A stretch of DNA of 47,364 bases from DATMGU01 sp035555315 (GTDB taxonomy: Bacteria > Pseudomonadota > Alphaproteobacteria > ATCC43930 > CGMCC-115725). Shown here one piece after another: positions 30,559-38,857 of this stretch. The position numbers and the translations under genes were made by a program. The DNA lies in NCBI GenBank assembly GCA_035555315.1, contig DATMGU010000118.1, positions 1 to 47,364 on the forward strand, written 5' to 3'. Numbering within the stretch: position 1 is the stretch's first letter; each line of letters starts with the position of its first letter. The notes under the pieces were generated by a model that had not been told where the DNA came from, did not search any database, and worked only from the letters and a program-made list of their open reading frames with translations.

Positions 30559-31724
30559 TCGAAAGGCAGCCGGCCGCCTCGACGACAGCGACGGTAACGC
30601 CCGGCGGGCCTTACCGTGTCATGGTGGTCGATGACAGCGCGGTCATCCGCGGTCTGATCACCCGGGCGCTCGAGTCGGATCCCGAGATCGTCGTCGTGAC
30701 CACCGTCGGCAACGGGCAGATGGCGCTGAACGCCCTGTCCCGCGCCGATATCGAAGTGGTCATCCTCGATATCGAGATGCCGGTCATGGACGGCCTGACG
30801 GCGCTGCCCCTGCTGATCGCGGCGCAGCCCAGGTTGCAGGTCATCATGGCGTCGACGCTGACGCGCCGAAATGCCGATATCAGCCTGCGCGCCCTGGCGG
30901 CGGGCGCCGCGGATTACGTGGCCAAGCCCACCTCCGCTTCGGCCGTCGGCAATGGCGAGCAATTCAAGGCCGATCTGATCGGCAAGATCAAAGGCCTCGC
31001 CGGGACGCAGCGGCGCCAGCGCGGTCTGTCCGCGCCGGGCCCACGGTCGGCAACCGAGGCGGCCCGTGGCGGCCTGCCGATTGCACGGCCGGCGGCCGCG
31101 GCACGCGGTCCGCTGAAGCTGCGCGCGATGCCGACGGAAGTGCCAGAAATCATCGCGATCGGTTCGTCGACCGGTGGTCCGCAAGCCTTGTTCGAGGTGC
31201 TTGGCGCCTTGCGTGGTGGGCTGCCCCAGCCGATCCTGATCACCCAGCATATGCCGGCGACGTTCACCACCATCCTCGCCGAACACATCATGCGCCAGAG
31301 CGGCTTGCCCACGGCCGAGGCGACCGACGGCATGCCGATCCAGCATGGCCATGTCTATGTGGCGCCGGGCGATTTCCACATGGTGGTCGAGGCCGGTGCA
31401 TCCGGTGGCCGGGTGCTGCGCCTGCAAAAAGGCCCGCCTGAGAATTATTGCCGGCCATCGGTCGATCCGATGCTGCGCAGCATCGTCAAGGCCTATGGCC
31501 GCCGCGTGCTGACCGTGATTTTGACCGGCATGGGCCAGGATGGGTTGCGTGGTGGCGAAGCTGTCGTCGCGGCGGGCGGCAGCGTGATCGGTCAGGACGA
31601 GGCGACGAGCGTCGTCTGGGGCATGCCGGGCGCGGTGGCCCTCGCGGGGGTTTGCAGCGCCGTCCTGCCGATCAAAGAAATCGCCGGATGTATTCGTCGT
31701 GTGGCCGGAAAGGCAGTCCCATGA
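30555..31724 (+). CDS. cheB: Chemotaxis methylesterase CheB
   Basis: A 389-residue receptor demethylase/deamidase. The N-terminal receiver has VVDDSAVIRG and Asp72 (ILDIEMPVMDG). A linker rich in Ala, Arg and Pro (about 145-195) leads to the catalytic domain with Ser205 (GSSTGG), His232 (TQHMP) and Asp329 (GMGQDG). The start GTG 30555 lies in the cheY stop. The stop overlaps cheR by 4 bp (ATGA). Confidence 0.96.
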   Translation: MIERQPAASTTATVTPGGPYRVMVVDDSAVIRGLITRALESDPEIVVVTTVGNGQMALNALSRADIEVVILDIEMPVMDGLTALPLLIAAQPRLQVIMASTLTRRNADISLRALAAGAADYVAKPTSASAVGNGEQFKADLIGKIKGLAGTQRRQRGLSAPGPRSATEAARGGLPIARPAAAARGPLKLRAMPTEVPEIIAIGSSTGGPQALFEVLGALRGGLPQPILITQHMPATFTTILAEHIMRQSGLPTAEATDGMPIQHGHVYVAPGDFHMVVEAGASGGRVLRLQKGPPENYCRPSVDPMLRSIVKAYGRRVLTVILTGMGQDGLRGGEAVVAAGGSVIGQDEATSVVWGMPGAVALAGVCSAVLPIKEIAGCIRRVAGKAVP

Positions 31725-32560
31725 ACGTCGATGATTTCAATCTGCTCGCCAAGCTGGTGAAGGATCGATCCGGCCTGACGCTTACGCGCGACAAAGCCTA
31801 TCTCCTGGAAAGCCGCTTATTGCCGGTTGCCCGGAAGGCGAATCTGCGCACGCTGGACGAGCTGGTCATGCAACTGCGCACGCGGCCGACCGCGGCGCTG
31901 TCACGCGACATCGTCGAGGCGATGACGACCAATGAGTCGTTCTTCTTCCGCGACATCAAGCCCTTCGATCAGTTTCGCACGGTGTTGCTGCCGGCCCTCA
32001 TTCAGACGCGCGCGGCGCGGCGGTCGTTCCGGATCTGGAGTGCCGCGTGTTCCAGCGGCCAGGAGGCCTATAGCCTCTCGATGATCCTGAAGGAGGAGCG
32101 GGCGCGGCTCGCCGGTTGGAACATCGAGATCATCGCGACCGATCTCTCGACCGAGATCCTCGCCAAGGCGCAGGCCGGCTTGTACACCCAGTTCGAGGTC
32201 CAGCGCGGCCTGCCGATCCAGTACCTGGTGAAGTATTTCAAGCAGACCGGCGACAAGTGGCAGATCGATGCCGGCATCCGCGACATGGTGCAGTACCGGC
32301 CGCTCAATTTGCTGGAGGATTTCTCGTCGCTCGGCACCTTCGACGTCATCTTCTGCCGGAACGTGCTGATCTATTTCGACCAGCCGACCAAGACTCAGGT
32401 GCTCGGCCGCCTGGCCCAGCAGCTGGCCGGGGACGGTTACCTCTATCTCGGCGGGGCGGAGACCGTGGTCGGCATCACCGATCGGTTCCAGCCGATGCAG
32501 GATAATCGAGGCATCTACCGCCTGACCGAACAACGCGCAGCCCTACGCACGGCGATCTGA
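31721..32560 (+). CDS. cheR: Chemotaxis methyltransferase CheR
   Basis: A 279-residue S-adenosylmethionine-dependent methyltransferase that methylates glutamates on chemoreceptors. The small N-terminal helical domain (LLAKLVKDRSGLTL to TTNESFFFRD) precedes the SAM-binding part RIWSAACSSGQEAYSL (about 104-119), IIATDLSTEILAKA, and IFCRNVLIYFD. ATG 31721 overlaps the cheB stop, which makes cheA-W-Y-B-R a nearly gapless operon. No terminator with a T-run follows. No cheD, cheL or cheZ is visible. Confidence 0.95.
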   Translation: MNVDDFNLLAKLVKDRSGLTLTRDKAYLLESRLLPVARKANLRTLDELVMQLRTRPTAALSRDIVEAMTTNESFFFRDIKPFDQFRTVLLPALIQTRAARRSFRIWSAACSSGQEAYSLSMILKEERARLAGWNIEIIATDLSTEILAKAQAGLYTQFEVQRGLPIQYLVKYFKQTGDKWQIDAGIRDMVQYRPLNLLEDFSSLGTFDVIFCRNVLIYFDQPTKTQVLGRLAQQLAGDGYLYLGGAETVVGITDRFQPMQDNRGIYRLTEQRAALRTAI

Positions 32561-32598
32561 ACGGTCGCCGGCGTCGGGGTGCCGCCGGGGCGGCTTGC

Positions 32599-32881
32599 TT
32601 AAGGTGCGCGAACTTTGACGGTGCCAAGCCGATTGGCCGCCTGGCCCCCCGCATCTATCTCCGCCAAACTCTTCGGCGGTCCGCTATGGGGCAGCGAGCC
32701 GAACACGTCTTCCGGTCGGGTCGGCGCGAAAATCGGCGCCACCTTTAGAAGGACGCCTTCGGCCGTGTTTTCCACCAGCAGACGCGTGCCGGCCGCCCAA
32801 TGCCGCCGCTCACGGATGCTCTTGGGCAGGGTGACCTGGCCCTTGTCGAGACGGTGGTGGTCAGCTCTCGGACGAAGCCAT
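32599..32881 (-). pseudogene. Decayed AbrB-type antitoxin gene without its toxin
   Basis: The conserved SpoVT/AbrB DNA-binding core KGQVTLPKSIRERRHWAAGTRLLVE is present, followed by ILKVAPIF-type and PTRPEDVFGSL segments typical of VapB-like antitoxins. The expected start TTTVST-KGQV is split: TTTVST is in another frame and one missing base in the ACAAGG context would restore it; a further shift is needed to reach ATG 32881. The C-terminus after LAEIDAGG also departs from the family. The partner toxin, normally just downstream on the minus strand, is absent because cheR ends at 32560. An in-frame read from ATG 32889 exists but lacks the normal N-terminus. Confidence 0.6.
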
Positions 32882-33044
32882 GACGGCATCCTGAGCGTAA
32901 AGGTGAGTCGGAAGTGAGATAGAGTGGCATTGCCGCCGAAGCAAGCCGGTTGTCACGCCAGGCGATTTCACGACATGTCGGGCACACGTCATCGGCCGCG
33001 GTTGCCGCTCGGCGCCGCGCCACGGGGGAAGTCGTCGACAATGA

Positions 33045-33078
33045 AAAACCCCGCACGGTCGATGCCGTGCGGGGTTTT
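33045..33078. terminator. Bidirectional intrinsic terminator between the che region and ctrA
   Basis: AAAACCCCGCACGG (33045-33058) and CCGTGCGGGGTTTT (33065-33078) form a perfect 14-bp stem with a 6-base loop, with A/T ends giving a U-run in both directions. It ends the ctrA transcript from the right and any transcript from the left. Confidence 0.9.
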
Positions 33079-33146
33079 GGTCGTTCAGAGGCGCGATCCC
33101 AACCTTTGGTGTCAGCCAGCCCGTAGCGATGGATAGCTGACGCCGC

Positions 33147-33878
33147 TCAAACTTCCGCGCGTTGGCGGGCCGCGGCGGCGGGGCTGGCCGGGCGTTCGGG
33201 CGTTGCTTGGTCGCGCAACACATAGCCGCGACCCCAGACCGTCTCGATGTAGTTTTCGCCATCGGTCGCCACGGCCATCTTCTTGCGCAGCTTGCAGACG
33301 AACACGTCGATGATCTTGAGTTCCGGCTCGTCCATCCCGCCATAGAGATGGTTGAGGAACATTTCCTTGGTCAGCGTCGTGCCCTTGCGCAGGGACAGCA
33401 GCTCCAGAATGCCATATTCCTTGCCGGTCAGATGCAGCGGTCGGCCATCGACCTCGACGGTGCGCGCGTCGAGATTGACCGTGAAGCGGCCGGTGCGGAT
33501 CACCGATTCCGAATGGCCCTTGGCGCGCCGGATGATGGCGTGGATGCGCGCGACCAATTCGCGCCGATCGAACGGCTTGGTCAAGAAATCATCGGCGCCG
33601 AAGCCCAGGCCCTTGATCTTGTGGTCGAGCTCGCCGAGGCCGGACAGGATCAGGATGGGGGTCTGCACCCGCGCGGCACGCAGCCGACGCAGCACTTCGT
33701 AGCCATCGATGTCCGGCAACATCAGGTCGAGCACGATGATGTCGTAATCATAGAGCTTGCCGATCTCCAGGCCATCTTCGCCGAGATCGGTGGTGTCGCA
33801 GATAAAACCCTCAGCCTTCAGCACCAGTTCGATGCTGGCGGATGTCGCAGAATCGTCCTCAACGATGAGAACCCGCAT
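33147..33878 (-). CDS. ctrA: Cell-cycle master response regulator CtrA
   Basis: A 243-residue OmpR-type response regulator. The receiver has VEDD (about 7-9) and phosphorylated Asp51 (IVLDLMLPDIDGYEVLRR). The DNA-binding domain begins near 125 with VNLDARTVEVDGRPLHLTGKEY, and has the winged-helix EPELKIIDVFVCKLRKKM and WGRGYVLRD. The conserved core is clearly CtrA; the C-terminal tail is Ala/Arg-rich and lacks the usual Ala-Ala degradation signal, so ClpXP control may differ. ATG 33878 follows AGGAG. A CtrA-like site lies 66-80 bp upstream. It is divergent from fliI. Confidence 0.95.
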   Translation of the reverse strand: MRVLIVEDDSATSASIELVLKAEGFICDTTDLGEDGLEIGKLYDYDIIVLDLMLPDIDGYEVLRRLRAARVQTPILILSGLGELDHKIKGLGFGADDFLTKPFDRRELVARIHAIIRRAKGHSESVIRTGRFTVNLDARTVEVDGRPLHLTGKEYGILELLSLRKGTTLTKEMFLNHLYGGMDEPELKIIDVFVCKLRKKMAVATDGENYIETVWGRGYVLRDQATPERPASPAAAARQRAEV

Positions 33879-33943
33879 GGTTATCTCCTGCTGGCTGTTA
33901 GGTCACCCGGTATCGGGTCTTTAACCAAGTTCGTTCATAGAGG

Positions 33944-33958
33944 TTAACAAATGCTTGA
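33944..33958 (-). promoter_or_regulatory. CtrA-like box upstream of ctrA
   Basis: TTAA (33944-33947), 7 bp, TTGA (33955-33958): one change from the TTAA-N7-TTAA consensus. On the ctrA sense strand it reads TCAAGCATTTGTTAACC. Located 66-80 bp before the ctrA start, it suggests autoregulation. The 393-bp ctrA-fliI gap (33879-34271) holds this site and another at 34165; I see no gene in it. Confidence 0.55.
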
Positions 33959-34164
33959 TGAACGGTGGAAACGGCAAATGTATGTGCCACTCTTTTAAGT
34001 GGTAAACCGGATGACCTGTTCCAATAAAGTCACGTTCCCGTAGCGGCGCTTGCTCGCCGTTCAGGCCGCCCGAGCCCAGGTTCGCCAGCGCGACGCGTCA
34101 CCCGATCGCACACTACTTTGGCGGTATCCGCCACGCGTCGCAAGGGACGGCAATAATGCCTGTC

Positions 34165-34179
34165 TTAGGAAACACTTAA
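34165..34179 (+). promoter_or_regulatory. CtrA-like box upstream of fliI
   Basis: TTAG (34165-34168), 7 bp (GAAACAC), TTAA (34176-34179), then GC: one change from the TTAA-N7-TTAA consensus. It lies 93-107 bp before the fliI ATG. Confidence 0.5.
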
Positions 34180-34271
34180 GCAAGTCGCGCGCACACTCAC
34201 ACCGGGACATCGCGTCGGGTGGTCGACGATCGCGCGCGGGGTCCCGGTGGATTGATCGCTTAGGTGGGTTG

Positions 34272-35597
34272 ATGCTACTCGAATCTATCTTCCACGAGCT
34301 CGACGGTTTATCGGATCACAGCCGCTATGGCCGGGTGACCGCCGTACAGGGAATGCTGGTTGAAATCGGCGGCGTGCATCGCAGCCTGGCCATCGGCGGC
34401 CGCTGCAACATCGTCGGCCGGGATGGCAAGCGCCTGCCTTGCGAGGTCATCGGCTTTCGTGACGGCCGCACGCTGCTGATGCCGTTCGGCACGCTGGACG
34501 GGGTCGAGCTCGGCGCGCGCGCCGAAGTATCGCCGGCACCGGCGACGGTTTCGCCCGATCACCGCTGGCTTGGCCGCGTCATCAACGCGATGGGCCAGCC
34601 GATCGACGGCAAGGGCCCGCTGCCGGTCGGTCCCGCGGCCTATCCGCTGCGCAACCTGCCGCCGCCCGCCCATGCCCGTCAGCGCGTCAAGGGCAAGATG
34701 GATCTGGGTGTCCGGGCATTGAACACCTTCGTCACCTGCTGCCGCGGCCAGCGCATGGGCATCTTCGCCGGGTCGGGCGTCGGTAAATCGGTCCTGCTGT
34801 CGATGCTGGCGCGCTATACCGCGTCGGATGTGGCGGTGATCGGCCTGATCGGCGAGCGCGGCCGCGAGGTCCAGGAATTCATCGAGGACGATCTGGGGCC
34901 GGAGGGTCTGGCGCGCAGCGTCGTCATCGTCGCCACCTCGGACGAATCACCCTTGATGCGCCGGCAGGCGGCCTATCTCACCCTGACCGTCGCGGAAAGC
35001 TTCCGCGACCGCAATCAGGACGTGCTGTGCCTGATGGACAGCGTCACCCGCTTTGCCATGGCGCAGCGCGAGATCGGGCTTTCAGCGGGTGAGCCGCCGG
35101 CCAGCAAGGGCTATACCCCGACCGTGTTCGCCGAATTGCCGCGCCTGCTGGAGCGGGCCGGGCCGGGCACCGGCAAGGGCAGCATCACCGGTTTGTTCAC
35201 CGTGCTGGTCGAGGGCGACGATCACAACGAGCCGATCGCCGATGCGGTGCGCGGCATCCTCGACGGCCATATCGTGCTCGATCGAAAGATCGGCGAGCGC
35301 GGCCGGTACCCGGCGATCGATATTCTGCGGTCGGTCTCGCGTACCATGCCGGGCTGCAACACGGCCGAGGAGACCGCGCTGATTCGCGGGGCACGCAAGC
35401 TCATGTCGACCTATGAGAACATGGCGGAGCTGATCAAGCTTGGCGCCTATCGGCGGGGCAGCGATCCGGCGATCGATCAGGCGATCGATTATTATCCGGC
35501 GATCGAGGCGTTTTTGACGCAGGACAAGCATGACCAAGCCGATTTGCCCGGCGGCTATGCCCAGCTTGCCGAGTTGTTGAAAGGGGTCGTGCCGTGA
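34272..35597 (+). CDS. fliI: Flagellar export ATPase FliI
   Basis: A 441-residue F1-like ATPase that energises export of flagellar subunits at the base of the flagellum. Walker A is GIFAGSGVGKSVLL (about 166-179), Walker B is DVLCLMDSVTRFAMAQREIGLSAGEPPASKGY (split here; Asp at the end of VLCLMD, about 253), and the catalytic Glu is in GERGREVQEF. The N-terminal beta-barrel begins at about 15. ATG 34272 follows TAGGTGGG. fliJ overlaps by 4 bp, so the pair is coupled, and ctrA lies on the other side, divergent. Confidence 0.95.
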   Translation: MLLESIFHELDGLSDHSRYGRVTAVQGMLVEIGGVHRSLAIGGRCNIVGRDGKRLPCEVIGFRDGRTLLMPFGTLDGVELGARAEVSPAPATVSPDHRWLGRVINAMGQPIDGKGPLPVGPAAYPLRNLPPPAHARQRVKGKMDLGVRALNTFVTCCRGQRMGIFAGSGVGKSVLLSMLARYTASDVAVIGLIGERGREVQEFIEDDLGPEGLARSVVIVATSDESPLMRRQAAYLTLTVAESFRDRNQDVLCLMDSVTRFAMAQREIGLSAGEPPASKGYTPTVFAELPRLLERAGPGTGKGSITGLFTVLVEGDDHNEPIADAVRGILDGHIVLDRKIGERGRYPAIDILRSVSRTMPGCNTAEETALIRGARKLMSTYENMAELIKLGAYRRGSDPAIDQAIDYYPAIEAFLTQDKHDQADLPGGYAQLAELLKGVVP

Positions 35598-36016
35598 CGC
35601 CATTTCGCAGCCAGATCCGCCTGCAGAAATTCCATCTGGACGAGATTCAGCGCCAGGTCGCCGATCTCGATCGTCTGGCGGCGCGCCTCAACGCGGATCT
35701 CGCCGCGTTGGACGCGGAGGCCGCGGCCGAGCAGGCGGTGGCGCAGGCCAGCGCGGATGCCGGTTACGCCTATGGCGCCTATGCCGCGAGCTGGGTGGAG
35801 CGGCGCCGGAAGCTGATCGATTCGATCAGCGACGTCGAAGGGGAACTGACCGAGGCGCGCGAAAAATTGCGCGACGCGTTCACCGAGCTGAAGAAATACG
35901 AACTCGCCGCCGCGTCGGCGATCGAGCGGGCCGTCAAACGGCGCGGTGCCCGCGATCAGATCGAGCAGGATGAAGTCGGCTTGGCGGTGTTCCGACGGCG
36001 CAACGCCGCCGGCTGA
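35594..36016 (+). CDS. fliJ: Flagellar export chaperone FliJ
   Basis: A 140-residue coiled-coil protein with basic-acidic heptads (LQKFHLDEIQRQVADLDRLAARL and later EGELTEAREKLRDAFTELKKYE). FliJ acts with FliI and FliH in flagellar export and is also a chaperone for hook and filament-cap proteins. It starts with GTG 35594 in the fliI stop. Sequence identity is weak, as for all FliJ, but length, coiled coil and position make the call safe. Confidence 0.88.
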   Translation: MTPFRSQIRLQKFHLDEIQRQVADLDRLAARLNADLAALDAEAAAEQAVAQASADAGYAYGAYAASWVERRRKLIDSISDVEGELTEAREKLRDAFTELKKYELAAASAIERAVKRRGARDQIEQDEVGLAVFRRRNAAG

Positions 36017-36039
36017 AGCCGGATCGGCGCTTACTGTCG

Positions 36040-36100
36040 GCGGCTAAATCCACAGCGGCTAAATCCATCACCGCCAAATCCATTGCCGCCAAATCAACAG
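36040..36100 (+). repeat. Four tandem 15-16-nt repeats downstream of fliJ
   Basis: Units GCGGCTAAATCCACA (36040-36054), GCGGCTAAATCCATCA (36055-36070), CCGCCAAATCCATTG (36071-36085) and CCGCCAAATCAACAG (36086-36100) share the core [CG]CGGCTAAATCCA or its GCC variant. They start 23 bases after the fliJ stop, like those after fhs. This is the main content of the gap between fliJ and the convergent gene. Confidence 0.7.
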
Positions 36101-36121
36101 ATACGGATCAACAACCGTTCA

Positions 36122-36607
36122 TCAATGGCTGCGTTCGGGAGTGCCGACGACCTCGGCCACCAGGTCGAAATACGGTTGGGCGTCGAGCAGGCATTCGACG
36201 ATCGCGGTGATCAGCAACACCGGGGTCGGCGCGCTCGGGATGGAGATGCTGAGGCCGAGCCGGATGCTTTGGTCTTTGCCTACTTTGGCGCAGACGGGTG
36301 AATCGGCGAGGCTGGCCATCAAACGGGCGATCCGGTTGCGGCGAAACGCGTCCTCGACCGAATAGGGAACCAGTCCGATCAACGTATCGAGGTCGATCCT
36401 GACCCCCTGCGACGTCGACAAGGCTTTGCCGATGAAAGGCCGCCCGGCGAAGGTGAAACCGAAATCGAGAGGCATCGGCGGGTCGGAGCGGCGGATGACG
36501 CCATCCAGTTCGACCGTCACGCTGCCCAGCGGCACCTCGTCGGTCTGATCGAACAAGAATGCCAGGGAAGACGCCTGACTCTCGGACAGTTCCGCTCTTA
36601 AGGCCAT
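36122..36607 (-). CDS. Conserved-looking protein of unknown function, probably flagellum-linked
   Basis: A 161-residue soluble protein, MALRAELSESQ to VGTPERSH. No recognisable domain, signal or membrane segment. It has a mixed alpha/beta pattern with strands LGSVTVELDGVIR and FGFTFAGRPFIGKAL, a helix FRRNRIARLMASLAD, and a hydrophobic strand PVLLITAIVECLLD. Good codon use and a clean open frame on the minus strand support a real gene. A CtrA-like site lies 60-74 bp upstream and the convergent neighbour is fliJ, suggesting a motility or surface role. I do not recognise the family. Confidence 0.7.
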   Translation of the reverse strand: MALRAELSESQASSLAFLFDQTDEVPLGSVTVELDGVIRRSDPPMPLDFGFTFAGRPFIGKALSTSQGVRIDLDTLIGLVPYSVEDAFRRNRIARLMASLADSPVCAKVGKDQSIRLGLSISIPSAPTPVLLITAIVECLLDAQPYFDLVAEVVGTPERSH

Positions 36608-36666
36608 GGCAGCACTCTGCTTGCTCGGGACAACATCGTCCGGGTGGGAGCATGCCTAGAGGATGC

Positions 36667-36681
36667 TTAACAAATGATAAA
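36667..36681 (-). promoter_or_regulatory. CtrA-like box upstream of the unknown gene at 36122
   Basis: TTAA (36667-36670), 7 bp (CAAATGA), TAAA (36678-36681). On the gene's sense strand it reads TTTATCATTTGTTAAGC, sharing CATTTGTTAA with the box upstream of ctrA at nearly the same distance from the start (60-74 versus 66-80 bp). The rest of the 36608-36836 gap is AT-rich, with no convincing gene. Confidence 0.5.
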
Positions 36682-36836
36682 ATACACGCGATCTAGCGCA
36701 ACGTCCGGCTGCCGCGACGTCACAATTTCTCGTGATTTTAGCCGGGCGCTAGAGGCCATCCATCCGGAAAAAAAAGTGACTATTCTCAATGGTGAGTATG
36801 TAGTTGATTTAATTCGGATTCTTTCCGAGTGGTCTT

Positions 36837-37823
36837 TCAGACGCCGTGATAGGCGCGGTACCAGCGGACGAAGGCGGGTATGCCGATATCGATCGGGGTG
36901 GCCGGCTCGAAGCCGAAATCCCGCTGGGCCGCGCTGACATCCGCATAGGTCGCGGTGACATCGCCGGGCTGCATCGCCTCCATCTGGCGGATCGCCGGCC
37001 GGCCGATGGCCGCTTCCAACACGGCGACCAGGCGCTCCAGCGGTTCGGTCCGATGATTGCCGATATTGTAGACCCGGTGCGGTTCGCCGGTCGAGGTTTG
37101 CGCCGCCGTGGGCGGTCGGTCGAGACAGCCGAGCACGCCCGCGACGGCATCCTCGATGAAGGTGAAATCGCGGCGCATCTGGCCGTTGTTGAACAGCCGG
37201 ATCGGCTTGCCGGCGAGGATCGCCTCGGTGAATATCCAAGCGGCCATGTCCGGCCGTCCCCACGGCCCATAGACCGTGAAGAAGCGTATCCCGGTCGAGG
37301 GGATGTCGAACAGATGGGCGTAGGCGTGGCTCATCAGCTCGTCCGCCTTCTTGGTCGCGGCATAGAGCGATTGAGGGGTATCGACCGGGTCGTCGACCGA
37401 AAACGGCAGCTTTTCATTGCCGCCATAGACCGAGGACGAACTGGCATAGACCAGATGGTCGAGCCGCTTCAGACCGCGCGCCAGTTCCAGAATTTCCAGA
37501 TGGCCGGAGATGTTGGAGCGCACATAGGCGCGCGGGTTTTGCAGCGAATAGCGCACCCCCGCCTGGGCGCCCAGATGGACGATCCGGGTGATCTCCGGAC
37601 TGGCTTCGGCGAGCGCGGTCATCGCCGCCGTATCGGCGAGGTCGGCATGGATGAAACGGAAGCCGGCGAACGGCGTCAACCGTGCCAGCCGAGCGTGCTT
37701 CAAGCGGACATCATAGTAGTCGTTGAGGTCGTCGAAGCCGATGACCTGCTCGCCGCGCTCAAGCAGGGCGAGGGCCACATGGGAGCCGATGAAGCCCGCG
37801 GCCCCGGTCACTAGAATACTCAT
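36837..37823 (-). CDS. NAD-dependent epimerase, UDP-glucuronate 4-epimerase type
   Basis: A 328-residue short-chain dehydrogenase-like epimerase. The Rossmann motif TGAAGFIGSH (about 6-15), the catalytic YASSSSVYG serine (about 126-134) and YAATKKADE Tyr-Lys pair (about 154-162) are intact. GFDDLNDYYDVRLKHARL, IRFFTVYGPWGRPDMA and the RRDFTFIEDAV segment point to the group interconverting UDP-glucuronate and UDP-galacturonate, used in capsule or lipopolysaccharide synthesis. No other polysaccharide gene is in the window, so the destination of the sugar is unknown. Confidence 0.88.
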   Translation of the reverse strand: MSILVTGAAGFIGSHVALALLERGEQVIGFDDLNDYYDVRLKHARLARLTPFAGFRFIHADLADTAAMTALAEASPEITRIVHLGAQAGVRYSLQNPRAYVRSNISGHLEILELARGLKRLDHLVYASSSSVYGGNEKLPFSVDDPVDTPQSLYAATKKADELMSHAYAHLFDIPSTGIRFFTVYGPWGRPDMAAWIFTEAILAGKPIRLFNNGQMRRDFTFIEDAVAGVLGCLDRPPTAAQTSTGEPHRVYNIGNHRTEPLERLVAVLEAAIGRPAIRQMEAMQPGDVTATYADVSAAQRDFGFEPATPIDIGIPAFVRWYRAYHGV

Positions 37824-37887
37824 GATGGCTCCCTGGCCGTGCCAATTGGGCGCTTGCGAAGATCCGGGCGCTCTAGAAGGTCGTCGG

Positions 37888-38592
37888 TCATGCTGCCGGC
37901 AGCGGTTGCGCCGGGCCGGTCGGCTCGGCGTTTGCCAGGGCCCGCCTACGGGGTGTGGTCAAATAATGCTGCCAAAGCAAGCACGCGGCAACCCCGCGCC
38001 ACGGTCGCCAGGCGGCGCCGATCGCCCTTGTCTCGGCGTCGCCCGGGCGATAACCAAGCCGTTTCACCTCGCCCAGGGCGATCTGCACGGCGAGATCGCC
38101 GGCCGGCAGGATGTCCGGCCGGCCGAGGGCGAACAACAGATAGACCTCGGCTGTCCAGCGGCCGACGCCACGCAATCCGATCAAGGACGCGATCGCGGCC
38201 TCGTCATCGAGGGTGGCTAGATGGTCGAATGCGAAGCCGCCGCTCTCCACCGCCGCGGCGATGTCGCGCGCATATTGGGCTTTCTGGCGACTGAAGCCGC
38301 AAGCCCGCAACGCCGCGTCGTCGAGCGTCAGCACCGCGGCCGGCGTCACCTCGCCGCAGTGCCGGGCCAGCGCCGCCCAAACCGCCGCGGCGGAGGCGAG
38401 GGATACCTGCTGCTCCAGAATGATCTTCAGCAGCGTGCCATAGGTTGGGGGCCGGCGCGGAAAGCGCGGCAGGCCGGATCGGTCGATGATGCGGGCGAGA
38501 TCGGCATCGCGCGATACGAGGTCGCGCGCGCCGATGTCGATAGTGTCGGGCGCGTCGGTCGTGACGGCGATGGGGATCATGATGTCGGACAT
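37888..38592 (-). CDS. DNA-3-methyladenine glycosylase, AlkA/HhH-GPD type
   Basis: A 234-residue base-excision repair glycosylase. TYGTLLKIILEQQVSLASAAAVW (about 50-72) is the typical helical entry, GLRGVGRWTAEVYLLFALGRPD (about 144-165) is the helix-hairpin-helix with Gly-Val-Gly, and the catalytic Asp lies in ILPAGDLAVQIAL. It removes alkylated bases such as 3-methyladenine. No iron-sulphur cluster cysteines are present. I chose ATG 38592 (MSDIMIPIAV); a start 15 bp upstream is possible and a much longer frame to 38709 is not supported. Confidence 0.87.
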   Translation of the reverse strand: MSDIMIPIAVTTDAPDTIDIGARDLVSRDADLARIIDRSGLPRFPRRPPTYGTLLKIILEQQVSLASAAAVWAALARHCGEVTPAAVLTLDDAALRACGFSRQKAQYARDIAAAVESGGFAFDHLATLDDEAAIASLIGLRGVGRWTAEVYLLFALGRPDILPAGDLAVQIALGEVKRLGYRPGDAETRAIGAAWRPWRGVAACLLWQHYLTTPRRRALANAEPTGPAQPLPAA

Positions 38593-38857
38593 TGCGCGGC
38601 GCAGCATGCCGGGGGCGTTCGGCGCAGGCAAGCGCCGGGAGTCGAAAGGGCTCGATAACCCAAGACAAAAGTGACCGTCCGCGAAGTTTACTATAGAAGG
38701 GTTGGGCACCGCCGGCTCGGCGCGGTGCCGATCGCCAGATCATGCTCTCCGGATGATCGGAGGGGCTGCCCGGTACTACTGGCCGTCGGCTGCTTCAATC
38801 CTTCCGTGCCGCAGTCGGACTGTTCGATCGTCAACCCGAACCGGAGCGACGCAACCG

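Noticed and set aside
36040..36100. CRISPR-like array
   Set aside because: The units are directly contiguous with no spacers and are too short; it is a tandem repeat.
36674..36937. Plus-strand frame in the AT-rich gap before the epimerase
   Set aside because: Codon use is unlike the other genes, there is no ribosome-binding site, and it runs into the epimerase antisense.
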